This document shows, piece by piece, positions 46,711 through 57,768 of a stretch of 64,000 nucleotides of DNA. Where the stretch lies: the NCBI GenBank assembly GCA_033629205.1, contig CM066171.1:41139386-41203385 (forward strand), read 5' to 3'. Made by a program: the position numbers and the translations under genes. The stretch is from Lithocarpus polystachyus (lineage: Eukaryota > Streptophyta > Magnoliopsida > Fagales > Fagaceae). The notes under the pieces are model-generated. The model had not been told where the DNA came from, did not search any database, and was given only the letters and a program-made list of their open reading frames with translations. Every line of letters starts with the position of its first letter. The stretch's first letter is position 1.

Positions 46711-48604
46711 TGTGAGAGACCGCGCCCCCAGCCCCCTTTTTTTTTATAGGGTGTGTTGGGCCAAACCCACGTGAATGGGTGGAGTCGTGTTATTGCCTCT
46801 CAAAATGGAGGTTTGACTAGTTATATTTCCCCCTTTAGATTAAGGGTTTTACAATGGAGTCGCCACTTTTTAATTATTGGAATAAATAAGAAAACCAAAA
46901 TTGAAAAGTTCTTCATTTTATTTATTTGCAATTGAATTTACATTGATCATAAGAAAATTACATGGCTTTGGTCCTAGATACAATCTAAGATAAAGTACAT
47001 AGCTTTATTTCCTAGTTACAATCTAGAAATTGAAAATTACATGGATAAGCATTGGTCTCCTAACCCTTGATCTAAGCTCGGAGGCTATGTTACAAGGTGG
47101 GAAGGTGTTAGGCACCCACCTTGCCCGGTGAAACCGGTATTCTAGACTATGGTGGCCAACATTCATATCATATCATCCAATATGCCAATCAATCAATTTG
47201 TATGTTGAATTTAATGTATGTGCATGTGATAAACCCTAATTCAATTTATTAAGCGTTGCATTTGTAAAATAAATTATAGTGAATGTGTGTGAATGGTGAT
47301 AACCTAGATTCAAGGATTTGAAAGAATTATGAAACAAATATGTTTTTCATATTTTTGATGTGGATTTAAGATTAAAACTAGTGTTATGCATGAACATGTG
47401 ATGAACAACCAAGAACATGTGAAGAACAATTAAGAACATTCAAACATATTCATAGGAATTTAAATGATCATACTTTAATCTTAAACTCTCATCATGGCAA
47501 CACAAAAAAATAATTAGGGAAAGAGATTATACCTTCATGCAAGATCCATATGGAGGATGAGGAGACTTTTGAGGGAGGTCCTAAGGGTGGAGGAAAAGAA
47601 GAGTTAGGAGAGGAAGAGTGAGTCTCACTCAATACCTTGAGTCTCAGGAAGACCAAGATATGACAAGACTACTCAACTTCACTAGAACTCAAGAGAGGGG
47701 AAGAGAGGGGGTTTTTGTGTGTCTTGGAATGAAGGAGGGGGGGTTTATATAGTAGTGGTGGAGGAAATATGAATGGAAGGCCATTAATGAGGGTTGACAA
47801 AGAATCATGAACCTAGACCTCATTTTAGCCTTTGGGGAAATCTAGTGAATTAAATGGAAAGATTGGTAGGAGTGAGGAGCAAGCGAAAATTCGGTTTTCC
47901 CGTAGCTGCTGTAACAGCTTGTGGAGCCAACTTCGAAAAATTATATCTGACTCAATTCTGATCGGAATTGTTTCATTCTTGTGCTCAAATTGAAGCCCCG
48001 GATATCTAGTTTCTAGGAAAATTAACCTCATTCACAGATTCAAAGAAATGGTGAGCAGAGGTCATTTGTTAGAAAATAGTTTCAGCACAATTAACATTAA
48101 TAGGTCCCAAATTAGCTCCCAATTAACATTAAATGGCTCCAATCACTCCCATTTCAGACTTAATTGGTCCCAAATTTACTCTAATTAAAAGATAATTGCA
48201 CAAATTACTCATTGAATAATTAATGCTAGACTATTTAATTAATTAGGTGTGTCCAATCTTACCATAAAATGTAGTCCTAACCAATAAAATTATGACACAT
48301 CATTGATCTCAAATTGATTATACTTATAATCAATCGAAATCAATTATTCATAATCACATATAGTCGGACTCAACATGTGATAGTGCATCTCAGCCATTAA
48401 AACTTGATTTGATGATAACTTTCAATCTTGTGGTCTGATTAGGGCTTATGACCAGTCGATTTGATTGTTATAACATTAAGATCATTTTGGTGGAATGAGA
48501 TTAAGGATTTAATGACCAGAATCAAGAAGTATATTTCCAAGAAAAAATTACCCTTTTACCCTCCCGGTGAGGTTAAATGCAGGTTGCAAAATGGGGTGTC
48601 AACA
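46711..48604. repeat. Left LTR of the LARD-like element
   Basis: 1894 bp, TG...CA termini. It shares nearly all of its sequence with 53983-55901, including the CACCTTGCCCGGTGAAACCGG block and a GGTTTATATAG TATA-like box near 47740. A 20-bp block including AAATATTCTGAGAGATATTG near 55321 is absent here, which explains part of the length difference. Confidence 0.92.
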
Positions 48605-48767
48605 GAATGCCCCTCATTGGCAGAGCTTGAAAAGCGAATGTCAATGTATGAAAGAGATACCTAACTTTGAAATCAGTATTTAACCGTGGTGGATGTATGA
48701 TGCATGCAGATAAGAATGTAGACCATTATGTAGTGGATCAAAATGTGGACCGAATCTCAAGGGAAAT

Positions 48768-48813
48768 TGCCTACGTACCTCTTGGTGAGAGGATCAGGTC
48801 CAGACGTAGTTCA
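48768..48813. other. Conserved CTACGTACCT/GGATCAGGTC motif, copy 1
   Basis: TGCCTACGTACCTCTTGGTG, then AGGATCAGGTCCAGACGTAG and TTC. It recurs with small changes at 50912-50956 inside the same element. I recall the same motif in other plant repeats; its role is unknown. Confidence 0.6.
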
Positions 48814-48895
48814 TACATGCAGCTCTCTCTTTTTTATTTTTTTCTTTTTATTTTTGGAAAAAAATGAGTACCAGACATGCTTACCAGTGGTGATC

Positions 48896-49665
48896 TTGAA
48901 TTTTGAACGTGCTTCCTAGAGGTCCGCGGATTTGAATTTGGACGTGCTTCCCAAAGGTCCGATGGATTGAAGTTTGGACGTGCTTCCCAGAGGTCCGATG
49001 GATGGATTTGAATTTGGACGTGCTTCCCAGAGGTTCGATGGATTGAAGTTTGGATGTGCTTCCTAGAGGTCCGATGGATTTGAATTTTGGACGCCCTTTC
49101 CAGAGGTCCGATGGATTGAATTTTGGACGTGCTTCCCAGAGGTCCGGTGGATTGAATTTGGACGTGCTTCCCAGAGGTCTGGTGGATTTGAATTTGGACG
49201 TGCTTCCCAGAGATCTGATGGATTGAAATTTGGATGTGCTTCCCAGAGGTCCGGTAGATTTGAATTTGGACGTGCTTCCCAGAGGTCCGGTAGATTTGAA
49301 TTTGGACGTGCTTCCCAGAGGTCCGATGGATTGAAGTTTAGACGTGCTTCCCAGAGGTCCGATGGATTGAATTTGGACGTGCTTCCCAGAGGTCCGATGG
49401 ATTGAAGTTTGGACGTGCTTCCCAGAGGTCCGATGGATATGAATTTTGGACGTGCTTCCCAGAGGTCCGGTGGATTTGAGTTTGGACGTGCTTCCCAGAG
49501 GTCTGATGGATTTGAATTTTGGACGTGCTTCCCAGAGGTCCGATAGATTGAAGTTTGGACGTGCTTCCCAGAGGTCCGATGGATTTGAATTTTGGACGTG
49601 CTTCCTAGAGGTCCAGTGGATTGAAGTTTGGACGTGCTTCCCAGAGGTCCGATGGATTGGAGAGG
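48896..49665. repeat. Tandem array of about 21 units of 35-38 bp
   Basis: Each unit contains GGACGTGCTTCCCAGAGGTC followed by CGATGGATT or CGGTGGATT and GAA(G)TTT. Unit length varies by one to three bases. All minus-strand frames stay open for long stretches (48881-49675 encodes repeated GPLGSTSK, Ser-Asp-Leu-Trp-Glu-Ala-Arg or Arg-Thr-Ser-Gly-Lys), which is a product of the repeat and not evidence of a gene. There are no unique spacers, so it is not a CRISPR array. Confidence 0.92.
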
Positions 49666-49699
49666 CATCATTCATGCTAATGTTTGTGGGCCTTTTACC

Positions 49700-51028
49700 C
49701 TAGTACCTGCAAAATAAATATTTTTAATTAGTAATGGAGTTATTCATTGAAAAGATTTTTGGCATACCTGGCGAATGCCCCTAGTTTGAGACATCTTCCA
49801 TGCTTCGATGAATACTGAGGATGGACAATTGTTTGATGTTGCACCTTTGGAGAATATGAAAGAGGATAATAGCTTTCTGTTCTTGCAGAAGAATTTAATG
49901 AAGACTTTTTTTTTTATTTTTTTTTTTATGAAGGAATTGGAAATTTTTATTGATGATATTTTTTTTGAAAACAACCTAAGAAGTATGAGCCTAATGCCCC
50001 TAGTCCCAAGGCTTTTTTTGAAAATTCCTTTATTTTTCTTTTCTTTATTTATTTTATTTTATTTTATATTTTTTTTGAAAGATTCAGAATTTTGTTTTTG
50101 GAAGAGAAAAAAAAAAATTTGGAAATCTTGAATTTTGGAAGACATTGAAAATTTTGATTGATGAATTTTGTTTTGTTTTGTTTTTTTTTTTTTTTAAATT
50201 TGGAAATCTTGAATTTTTTTTTTCTGAAGGAATTGAAAATTTAGATTGATGATTTTTTTTTGTTGAGATTTGAAGATTTTTTCATTATCAAAAAGTGAAG
50301 AAGATGAAGAAAAGATGGAGTAAAAGTGATGAAGATTTATTCATGATGATTTTTTTTTTTGAAAAACCTATCCTTTGAATGAGAATAACTTTGGCTGGAA
50401 GTTGATCTGGAGTGCTAGACAAGTCCTTGCTTAATTCCTGCAAAAAGAAAATTTTAATTAGCAATGGATTTATTCATTGAAATGAATTGGAAGTACTTAC
50501 CCAATGCCCCTAGTTTGAGGCATATTCCATGCTTAGATTGAAGCTGAGTTCATTTGATGTTGTGACCATTGGGGAACATGAAAGAAGATCATGGTCCGTC
50601 ATCCTTGGTTCCTGCAAAAAGACTTTCTTTCTCTAGCTTGTTAGAAATCAATTATCATGAAAACATTTTTGGCCATTACCATTAGTGTAGACATGCTTGC
50701 AAAAAATGGATTGATGCCTCAAATGAAAACATGCTTTCATGCAAGAAGGACATATTCACATACAATATAAATAGGCCAATGCCCCAAGTTTAAGCGTGCT
50801 TGATGCAACACAAATGGGCTCAACCTAACATGCACCTAAACAATTTTGTCACATTGTTTTGACTTTGTTCTCCAAGGTTGTTTGGGTGATTGAGATCGGC
50901 CTCTACAAGGCTGCCTACGTACCTCTCTCATAGAAGATCAGGTCAAGACGTAGTTCAAGGAACTAGATTTTGAAAAAGAATGACTTTTTTTTTTTGTGGA
51001 AATGAGATTTCTCTTTCTTTCTTCCTCT

Positions 51029-51069
<41 letters not shown>

Positions 51070-53982
51070 CACAAGAGGTGATCCTTTGAACAACCATTTT
51101 GGCAAATCAAAGTGTTTAAGAATCAAACAAATCTCTTTGATTAGGAAGGATCAAGATCATTAAATTCATGTAATCAAATTTGCTTCATCTTTTTGAACAT
51201 CGTCAGATTAAGTCTCCAAAGGCAATCAAAAAATGAAATGTGATAATATTTATGAATCACATTGTTGGGTGCAAACAAGGAAAGTGCTCCAAGTTTGGAA
51301 GTTCTTTTGAGTCATTTTGAGGATTTGAGAATTTGAGAAATTTTGTCCTCGGACATATCATCCTGTGGGGTTTGACAATTTTAAGCATTTTACTTTTTAA
51401 TTCAAGAGAAAAATATTATTAGAGTTTAAGATGCGCCTACAATTAGCAAGACTTCAAGGAGGTCTTTACTCATGGGTTGTAATGTTGGCCGGGTTTGGGT
51501 TATGAAATGAAAGATATAAAAGGCTCAAAATTCCCTATGATGATTCTCCCAAGTATGCATTACTCAAAAATCAAGTATTGGAGGACTTTTCTCATTTCTT
51601 CATTGTCATCTTCTCACTAGTCTTCATTGGTCACTTGTATCAACAATTGTTTTTATGCTCATTCATCTTGAATCATACCTCTAGACTTTCATCTCGTAAA
51701 ATTATTCCCTTTTTAGGTTGCATCCTCAAGTTTTCAACTTGGTATGATTTTCCTATTTTTCTTTTCTTTTCCTTCTTTTCTTTGGCCCTAACTTTTGCCT
51801 AGACCACCCTTTTGGGTTTTCAGCCTAGCGGGTTTTTTTTTTTTTTTGGCCCTAGCTTTTGCTTAGACTGCCCTTTTGGGTTTTTAGCCTAACGGGCTTT
51901 TTTTTTTTGGCTGTTTTTCATCTCTTGATTGAATGTACTTTTTTGGGACTTTTGCCTCCCTTTTTTTTCTCAGCTTAAGTCATGTTGATGCACTCTCTAT
52001 ACATCTTTCTTGCCTCGATGCACTTGCACATTTCTATGCTTGATGAATCTTTTCCTTTTTTGATGAACTCTCTTTTAGATGAATCTTGTATTCCTCTTGG
52101 CACGATGAATTTTAGGCTCTTCAACTTTACGGACACTTTTTTTCACATTGATGGAATTTCATTTCTCTTTCCTTGATTGTGTGAAACCTCATTTTTCTTT
52201 GATGATCTCTTGTCTTTAGCCTAATGAATTCTCCACTTGTTTTTCATGTCTTTTAGGAGAGATTTATCAATTAGCTTTAAAGCTACAAGGTTGACCTCCT
52301 CAACATGAGATTAAAGTATGCATAACTTGATTTTTCCCACCCCAAGTTTAGATTTTAGTGGGTTCATGCGAAAAAGAGGCTAAGTGTTTGAAGGCTCAAA
52401 TGGGCTAGCAATGGATAATGATCATTCTAGGTATTAGGGAATAATCTTGTTTAACCAAAGATGGTCTCCTATCCCTAGTAATGCTTGCTTGTAGGCACAG
52501 TGTCTTAAGCTCTTTTAATAAATTCATCTTAAAAGAAAAAGTATGAATGCTCTAATGTGGTGAAACAAAAGTTCTTGAAAATTGGATCGAGTGCATGGCT
52601 TCTTGGGATTTTTTGATGGATGGATTCTTTTTGATTGCCTTTTAAGACAATTTCTTCTTATATTCTAAGTCAAGTAGCAAAAGTCTTTACATGGATCAAA
52701 TGAAATTAATAATTTCTTAATACAAATTGATTGTTCAAGCCTTTAAACATTAAGATTTAGACAATGTTTTGTCCAAGGGATCCTCATATACCATTTTGAA
52801 AATGAGACTTCTTCTTTTTTTTTTTTCTTTTTTTTTTTTAATCTTGAAAGAGGAAAAAAAAATTTGGGTCTTTTTGAAAAAGTCACTAGGAAGTTCAATG
52901 GTCGTAGTTCAAAGATTTTTTTTTTTTTAAATGACTCAAAGGCCCAATGCCCCTAGTCCAAACACTTTCTCATTTGAAATTTTTTTTTTTGAATTTTTTT
53001 TTAAAATATATACATGAACAAAGTACATCAAATGCTACATGAATTTTTAGAATTCAAAGAAACATAGAAACATGGAATAAACAAACAATCTTTAAACTTA
53101 ACCATGATGTTGCAAACCAAATGTGGAGTGAGGCAAAGTTGGGCCGCTTGCTTCTTCTTGGTCCATTTAGGATGCTTGAGACTGGGATGCTTGAACTTTG
53201 ATTATGATGAAATGGCTTGGGCTTGCACTTGGAAGGCTTGAACCTTGATTATGATCTTTTGGTATTTGCTTGAAATGGCTTGGGCTTACACTTGGAAGGC
53301 ATGCATCTTGTGAGCTTTTGGTCTTCGATGTTGATCATGCGTATACACCTTTGATGGGCTCAAGTGTTGGGCTTAGACTCATTCAAGAAACAAATTGGGC
53401 TTCCATACCAAGTTGAGTTCAATCATAAGCTTTTGAGTTAGAGTTCATTCACAACATACAAGGTTCAAACAATCATGATGAACCCAAGCGTTGGACTTGG
53501 GTCATGATGGCTCAAACAACGGCCAAACAAATGCGAAATGAAATGCAATTTACATGGACCGACCTAAAAGTAGGTTCTATGGGTCATTACAGCATGGGTA
53601 GAAGGTAGGTTAAAGGTCCCCACAAGCTAGGACGTTGTACCTCCCAACTTGTGACGCCAGGAGCACCGCGTTGGTCCGAACGGTACAGTTTGTCCCTATG
53701 AACCATCATGGCATAACCATGATGATCCTTGTCATGGTGGGTGGTAGGTTCACCACTGGGTATGTGAGTCTCAGGAAGACCACAATCCACGGTTAATAAT
53801 ACCGGGCTTTCGGGCTAACACACAAATAAAATAAATTTCATTCAAGCAAATGATGCATGACATGCAAAATAATGACATATTAGACATATTATATACAAAA
53901 AGTAATAAACAAAAAATGACATGGTTGGCTACCATAACCTAATTGAAGCTTAACCCTCAATATTCCCCAGTGGAGTCGCCAT
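49700..53982. other. Interior of the LARD-like element, non-coding
   Basis: There is no coding similarity. Visible structure includes many poly-T tracts (long one at about 51030-51066) and a direct repeat of GACYRCCCTTTTGGGTTTT with TAGCCTA near 51802 and 51867. ATGCCCCTAGTTTGAG-type phrases recur at about 49776, 49996, 50508 and 52948. A block before the right LTR ends CCCAGTGGAGTCGCCAT, in the place expected for a priming tract. Confidence 0.7.
50912..50956. other. Conserved CTACGTACCT/GATCAGGTC motif, copy 2
   Basis: TGCCTACGTACCTCTCTCAT, then AGAAGATCAGGTCAAGACGT and AGTTC. Same motif as at 48768, preceded by GGCCTCTACAAGGC. Confidence 0.6.
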
Positions 53983-55901
53983 TGTGAGAAACCGCGCCCC
54001 TGGCCCCCCCTTTTTTTATAGGGTGTGTTGGGCCAAACCCACGCGAATGGGTGGAGTCGTGTTATTGCCTCTCAAAATGGAGGTTCGACTAGTTATATTT
54101 CCCTATTTAGATTAAGGGTTTTACAATGGAGTCGCCACTTATTTAATTATTGGAATAAATAAGAAAACCAAAATTGAAAAGTTCCTCATTTTATTTATTT
54201 GCAATTGAATTTACATTGATCATAGGAAAATTACATGGCTTTGGTCCTAGATACAATCTAAGATAAAGTACATAGCTTTATTTCCTAGTTACAATCTAGA
54301 AATTGAAAATTACATGGATAAGCATCGGTCTCCTAACCCTTGATCTAAGCTTAGAGGCTATGTTACAAGGTGGGAAGGTGTTAGGCACCCACCTTGCCCG
54401 GTGAAACCGGTTTTCTAGACTATGGTGGCCAACATTTATATCATATCATCCAATATGCCAATCAATCAATTTGCATGTTGAATTTAAAGTGTGTGCATAT
54501 GATAAACCCTAATTCAATTTATTAAGCATTGCATTTGAAAAATAAATTCTAGTGAATGTGTGTGAATGGTGATAACCTAGATTCAAGGATTTGAAAGAAT
54601 TATGAAACAAACATGTTTTTCATATTTTTGATGTGGATTTAAGATTAAAACTAGTGTTATGCATGAACATGTGATGAACAACCAAGAACATGTGAAGAAC
54701 AACTAAGAACATTCAAACATATTCAAAGGAATTTAAATGATCATTATCATGCATTAATCTTAAACTCTCATCATGGAAACACAAAAAAACAATTAGGGAA
54801 AGAGATTATACCTTCATGCAAGATTCATATGGAGGATGAGGAGACTCTTGAGGGAGGTCCTAAGGGTGGAGGAAAAGAAGAGTTAGGAGAGGAAGAGTGA
54901 GTCTCACTCAATACCTTGAGTCTCAGGAAGACCAAGATATGACAAGACTACTCAGCTTCACTAGAATTCAAGAGAGGGGAAGAGAGGGGGTTTTGTGTGT
55001 GTCTTGGAATGAAGGAGGGGGGGTTTATAGTAGTGGTAGAGGAAATATGAATGGAAGGCCATTAATAAGGGTTGACAAAGAATCATGAACCTAGACCTCA
55101 TTTTAGCCTTTGGCGAAATCTGGTGCATTAAATGGAAAGATTGGTAGGAGTGAGGAGCAAGCCAAAATTCGGTTTTTCCGTAGCTGCTGTAACAGCCTGT
55201 GAAGCCAACTTCGAAAAATTATATCTGACTCAATTCTGATCGGAATTGTTTCGTTCTTGTGCTCAAATTGAAGACCCGGATGTCTAGGTTTTGGGAAAAT
55301 TAACCTCATTCACAGATTCAAAATATTCTGAGAGATATTGATGAAATGGTGAGCAGAGGTCATTTGTTAGAAATGGTTTCAGCACAATTAACATTAATAG
55401 GTCCCAAATTAGCTCCCAATTAACATTAAATGGCTCCAATCACTCCCATTTCAGACTTAATTGGTCCCAAATTTACTCTAATTAAAAGATAATTGCACAA
55501 ATTACTCATTGAATAATTAATGCTTAACTATCTAATTAATTAGGTGTGTCCAACCTTACCATAAAATGTAGTCCTAACCAATAAAATTATGACACATCAT
55601 TGATCTCAAATTGATTATACTTATAACCAATCGAAATCAATTGTTCATAATTACAGATAGTCGGACTCAACATGTGATAGTGCATCTCAGCCATTAAAAC
55701 TTGATTTGATGATAACTTTCAATCTTGTGGTCCGATTAGGGCTTATGACCAGTCGATTTGATTGTTATAACATTAAGATCATTTTGGTGGAATGAGATTA
55801 AGGATCTAATGACCAGAATCAAGAAGTATATTTCCAAGGAAAAATTACCCTTTTACCCTTTCGGTGAGGTTAATTGCGGGTTGCAAAATGGGGTGTCAAC
55901 A
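53983..55901. repeat. Right LTR of the LARD-like element
   Basis: 1919 bp, TG...CA termini, direct repeat of 46711-48604. The left flank CCCAGTGGAGTCGCCAT abuts it. Differences from the left LTR include substitutions and short indels spread along its length. Confidence 0.92.
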
Positions 55902-55906
55902 ACAAG

Positions 55907-56160
55907 GTGGATTTCAAGAGCCTGGAGGGTTTTCTTGAAAAGTTTGCGGTGATTAATAGTGAAAGCAGCTTGGAGGTTGTCAAGAAGAACTTTGACAGGA
56001 GTGGGTAAATCACTGAAATTTCCTTTGTGGAATTGCAGTACTTTAGATAATACTTCCTGTAAAATGATTACCGTATCACCATTGGAAAATGTCACCTCTG
56101 TTGGGACAGATTCCGAAAGGGATGTTGATCTGCTAAGATTTCTCCTAGAAGATACACCTT
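55907..56160 (-). pseudogene. N-terminal-side part of the unclassified ORF split by the LTR element
   Basis: On the minus strand a frame opens after a TAA near 56160 and reads RRNLSRSTSLSESV, VTFSNGDTVIILQEVLSKVL and LPTPVKVLLDNLQAAFT up to the junction with the right LTR. It is in phase with the frame at 45892-46710 once the 5-bp duplication is accounted for. No convincing start codon is seen upstream, so the 5' end may be truncated. Function unknown. Confidence 0.55.
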
Positions 56161-56381
56161 AGCAACCTTCAATGCCTTTTAAGTATTGCTTCACACCGTA
56201 AGTTCTCTCTTTTTGGTTTAGTGTAAATAAGTTTCTTTTTTTAATTTATTATAGGATTTATAAGAACTTTCTTATATACACTTGTGTGAGTGTGTATCTA
56301 AAGTGTGTGTGTGTGTGTATATATATATATATGTTGTTTATTAAAAAAGTAACTATGTTGTTTTTGTTTTGTATTAAGGTC
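56161..56381. other. Short gap with (GT)n/(TA)n run
   Basis: Non-coding. A compound GT/TA run lies at about 56306-56332. Confidence 0.6.
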
Positions 56382-56725
56382 ATGAGTGATAGCAATTATC
56401 ATACTAAGACTGATAATCAATCGGTTTGAAAATTGAATTTTGAAGGTAAGGATTCACTTGAGATAAATGAATAACTAGAACCTATATCAATAGATAGCAA
56501 TGATAAAATTGCTAATGTAGAAGAAGTGATTCCAAAATTAGAAATTGAGTTTGAGACTAAGCAAGATGCGTATGATTTCTATAACAGTCATGTGCGTGTT
56601 GTTGGATTTAGTATTAGGCGAAGTAAGGGCCACAAGGGTGATAAAGATTGTTCACGTAAATGATTGGATAGAGTTTTTTGTTGCTCTTGCGAGTGCATAC
56701 AAGGGAATGACAAAAGAGATGATAA

Positions 56726-57236
56726 TATCAAATGGGACAAAATTGGCCTATGCCCTTTTTAAAAAAACAATCCAGCATTTTGCTCCCTTTCCTAAACTAA
56801 TTAGGGAAATACCCCTCTTTTGAAACTCGATTTTCTCAAAATTGAGTTAAGCCCTGTAGTGGTGTTTTTAAGGAGCCTATAGTGACATTTTCAGGATCTA
56901 TAGTGGCGTTTTTGAACTTGAGCTTCATGAACTCGAGTTATAGGTAAAAAAAATAAAAAAATTTGCCTATAACTCGAGTTCATAGAGCTTGAGTTCCAAA
57001 ATGATTTGCCTATAACTCGAGTTCATGGAGCTTGAGTTCCAAAATGCCACTATAGGTCCTTAAAACGTCACTATAGGCTCCTTAAAACGCCGCTATAGGG
57101 CTCTAGAAATTTTTTTTTTTAACCCGATTTTTAGAAAATCGAGTTACAAAAGAGGGGCATTTTCCTAATTAGTTTGGGAAAGGGGGCAAAATGCCACTTT
57201 TTTTGCACGAAAAGGCCCATTTTGTCCTATGAAATG
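56726..57236. mobile_element. Foldback MULE-like MITE in the FAR1-type pseudogene
   Basis: The element itself is 56735-57227. Its ends GGACAAAATTGGCC and (reverse complemented) GGACAAAATGGGCC lead into inverted arms of about 150 bp, with matching AAACTAATTAGG and CTCTTTTG-AACTCGATTTTCT blocks. The centre holds AACTCGAGTT-type repeats. The flanks TATCAAATG (56726-56734) and TATGAAATG (57228-57236) form a 9-bp target duplication with one mismatch. It splits the FAR1 DNA-binding domain in frame. Confidence 0.85.
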
Positions 57237-57452
57237 CCATCGTCCAGAAACAAGATGCGATTGCTTGGCAGAGATGAAAATTAGTTGTAAATGTAGTGAA
57301 AAATATTGTGTGGTAAAATTTGTGTCAAAGCACACGCATGTCTTAGCTTCTCCTTGTAAGCGCATATTCCTTAGATCTTAAAGGTCCATTAATTCAACCC
57401 AAGCTGTTGAGGTTGAATTAGCAGATAGTTCTGGAATTGCACCAAAGGCAAG

Positions 57453-57735
57453 TGTAGGACTAATGGCCAATAGGGTAGGTGGACTTGACAATCTTGTCTT
57501 CATTCTTGAGGATTATAATAATTATTTGCGTACAAGACGAATAGATAAGATGAAAAGCGGGGATACAGGAGGCCTACTTGAATATCTTCAAATAATGCAT
57601 TTTGAAGAGCTTAATTTTTCTTATGCAATTCAAGTTGACTTTGATGATCTAATTACAAATATTTTTTAGGGCAGATGATAGAATGAAGTTGGATTATGAA
57701 TATTTTGGGGCTGTAATGTGCTTTGATACAACTTA

Positions 57736-57768
<33 letters not shown>

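Larger units (their letters stand above)
46706..55906. mobile_element. Large non-autonomous LTR retrotransposon (LARD-like), TSD ACAAG
   Basis: The element is 46711-55901. Two LTRs (46711-48604 and 53983-55901) both start TGTGAGARACCGCGCCC and end GGGGTGTCAACA. ACAAG occurs directly at 46706-46710 and 55902-55906. The 5.4-kb interior has no gag, protease, RT or integrase frame of any size, so it depends on other elements. It contains a 35-38-bp tandem array, conserved CTACGTACCT...GGATCAGGTC motifs and poly-T tracts. The LTRs differ by scattered substitutions and small indels, so the insertion is not brand new. It interrupts an open frame on the minus strand. Orientation is unproven because a primer site is not clear. 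Confidence 0.92.

Noticed and set aside
48896..49665. CRISPR-like look of regularly repeated units
   Set aside because: Plant nuclear DNA, units directly abut, and there are no unique spacers of constant length.
48881..49675. Minus-strand open frames of 264 and 202 codons
   Set aside because: They are translations of a 35-38-bp tandem array; frames shift with unit length and there is no promoter, start context or domain.
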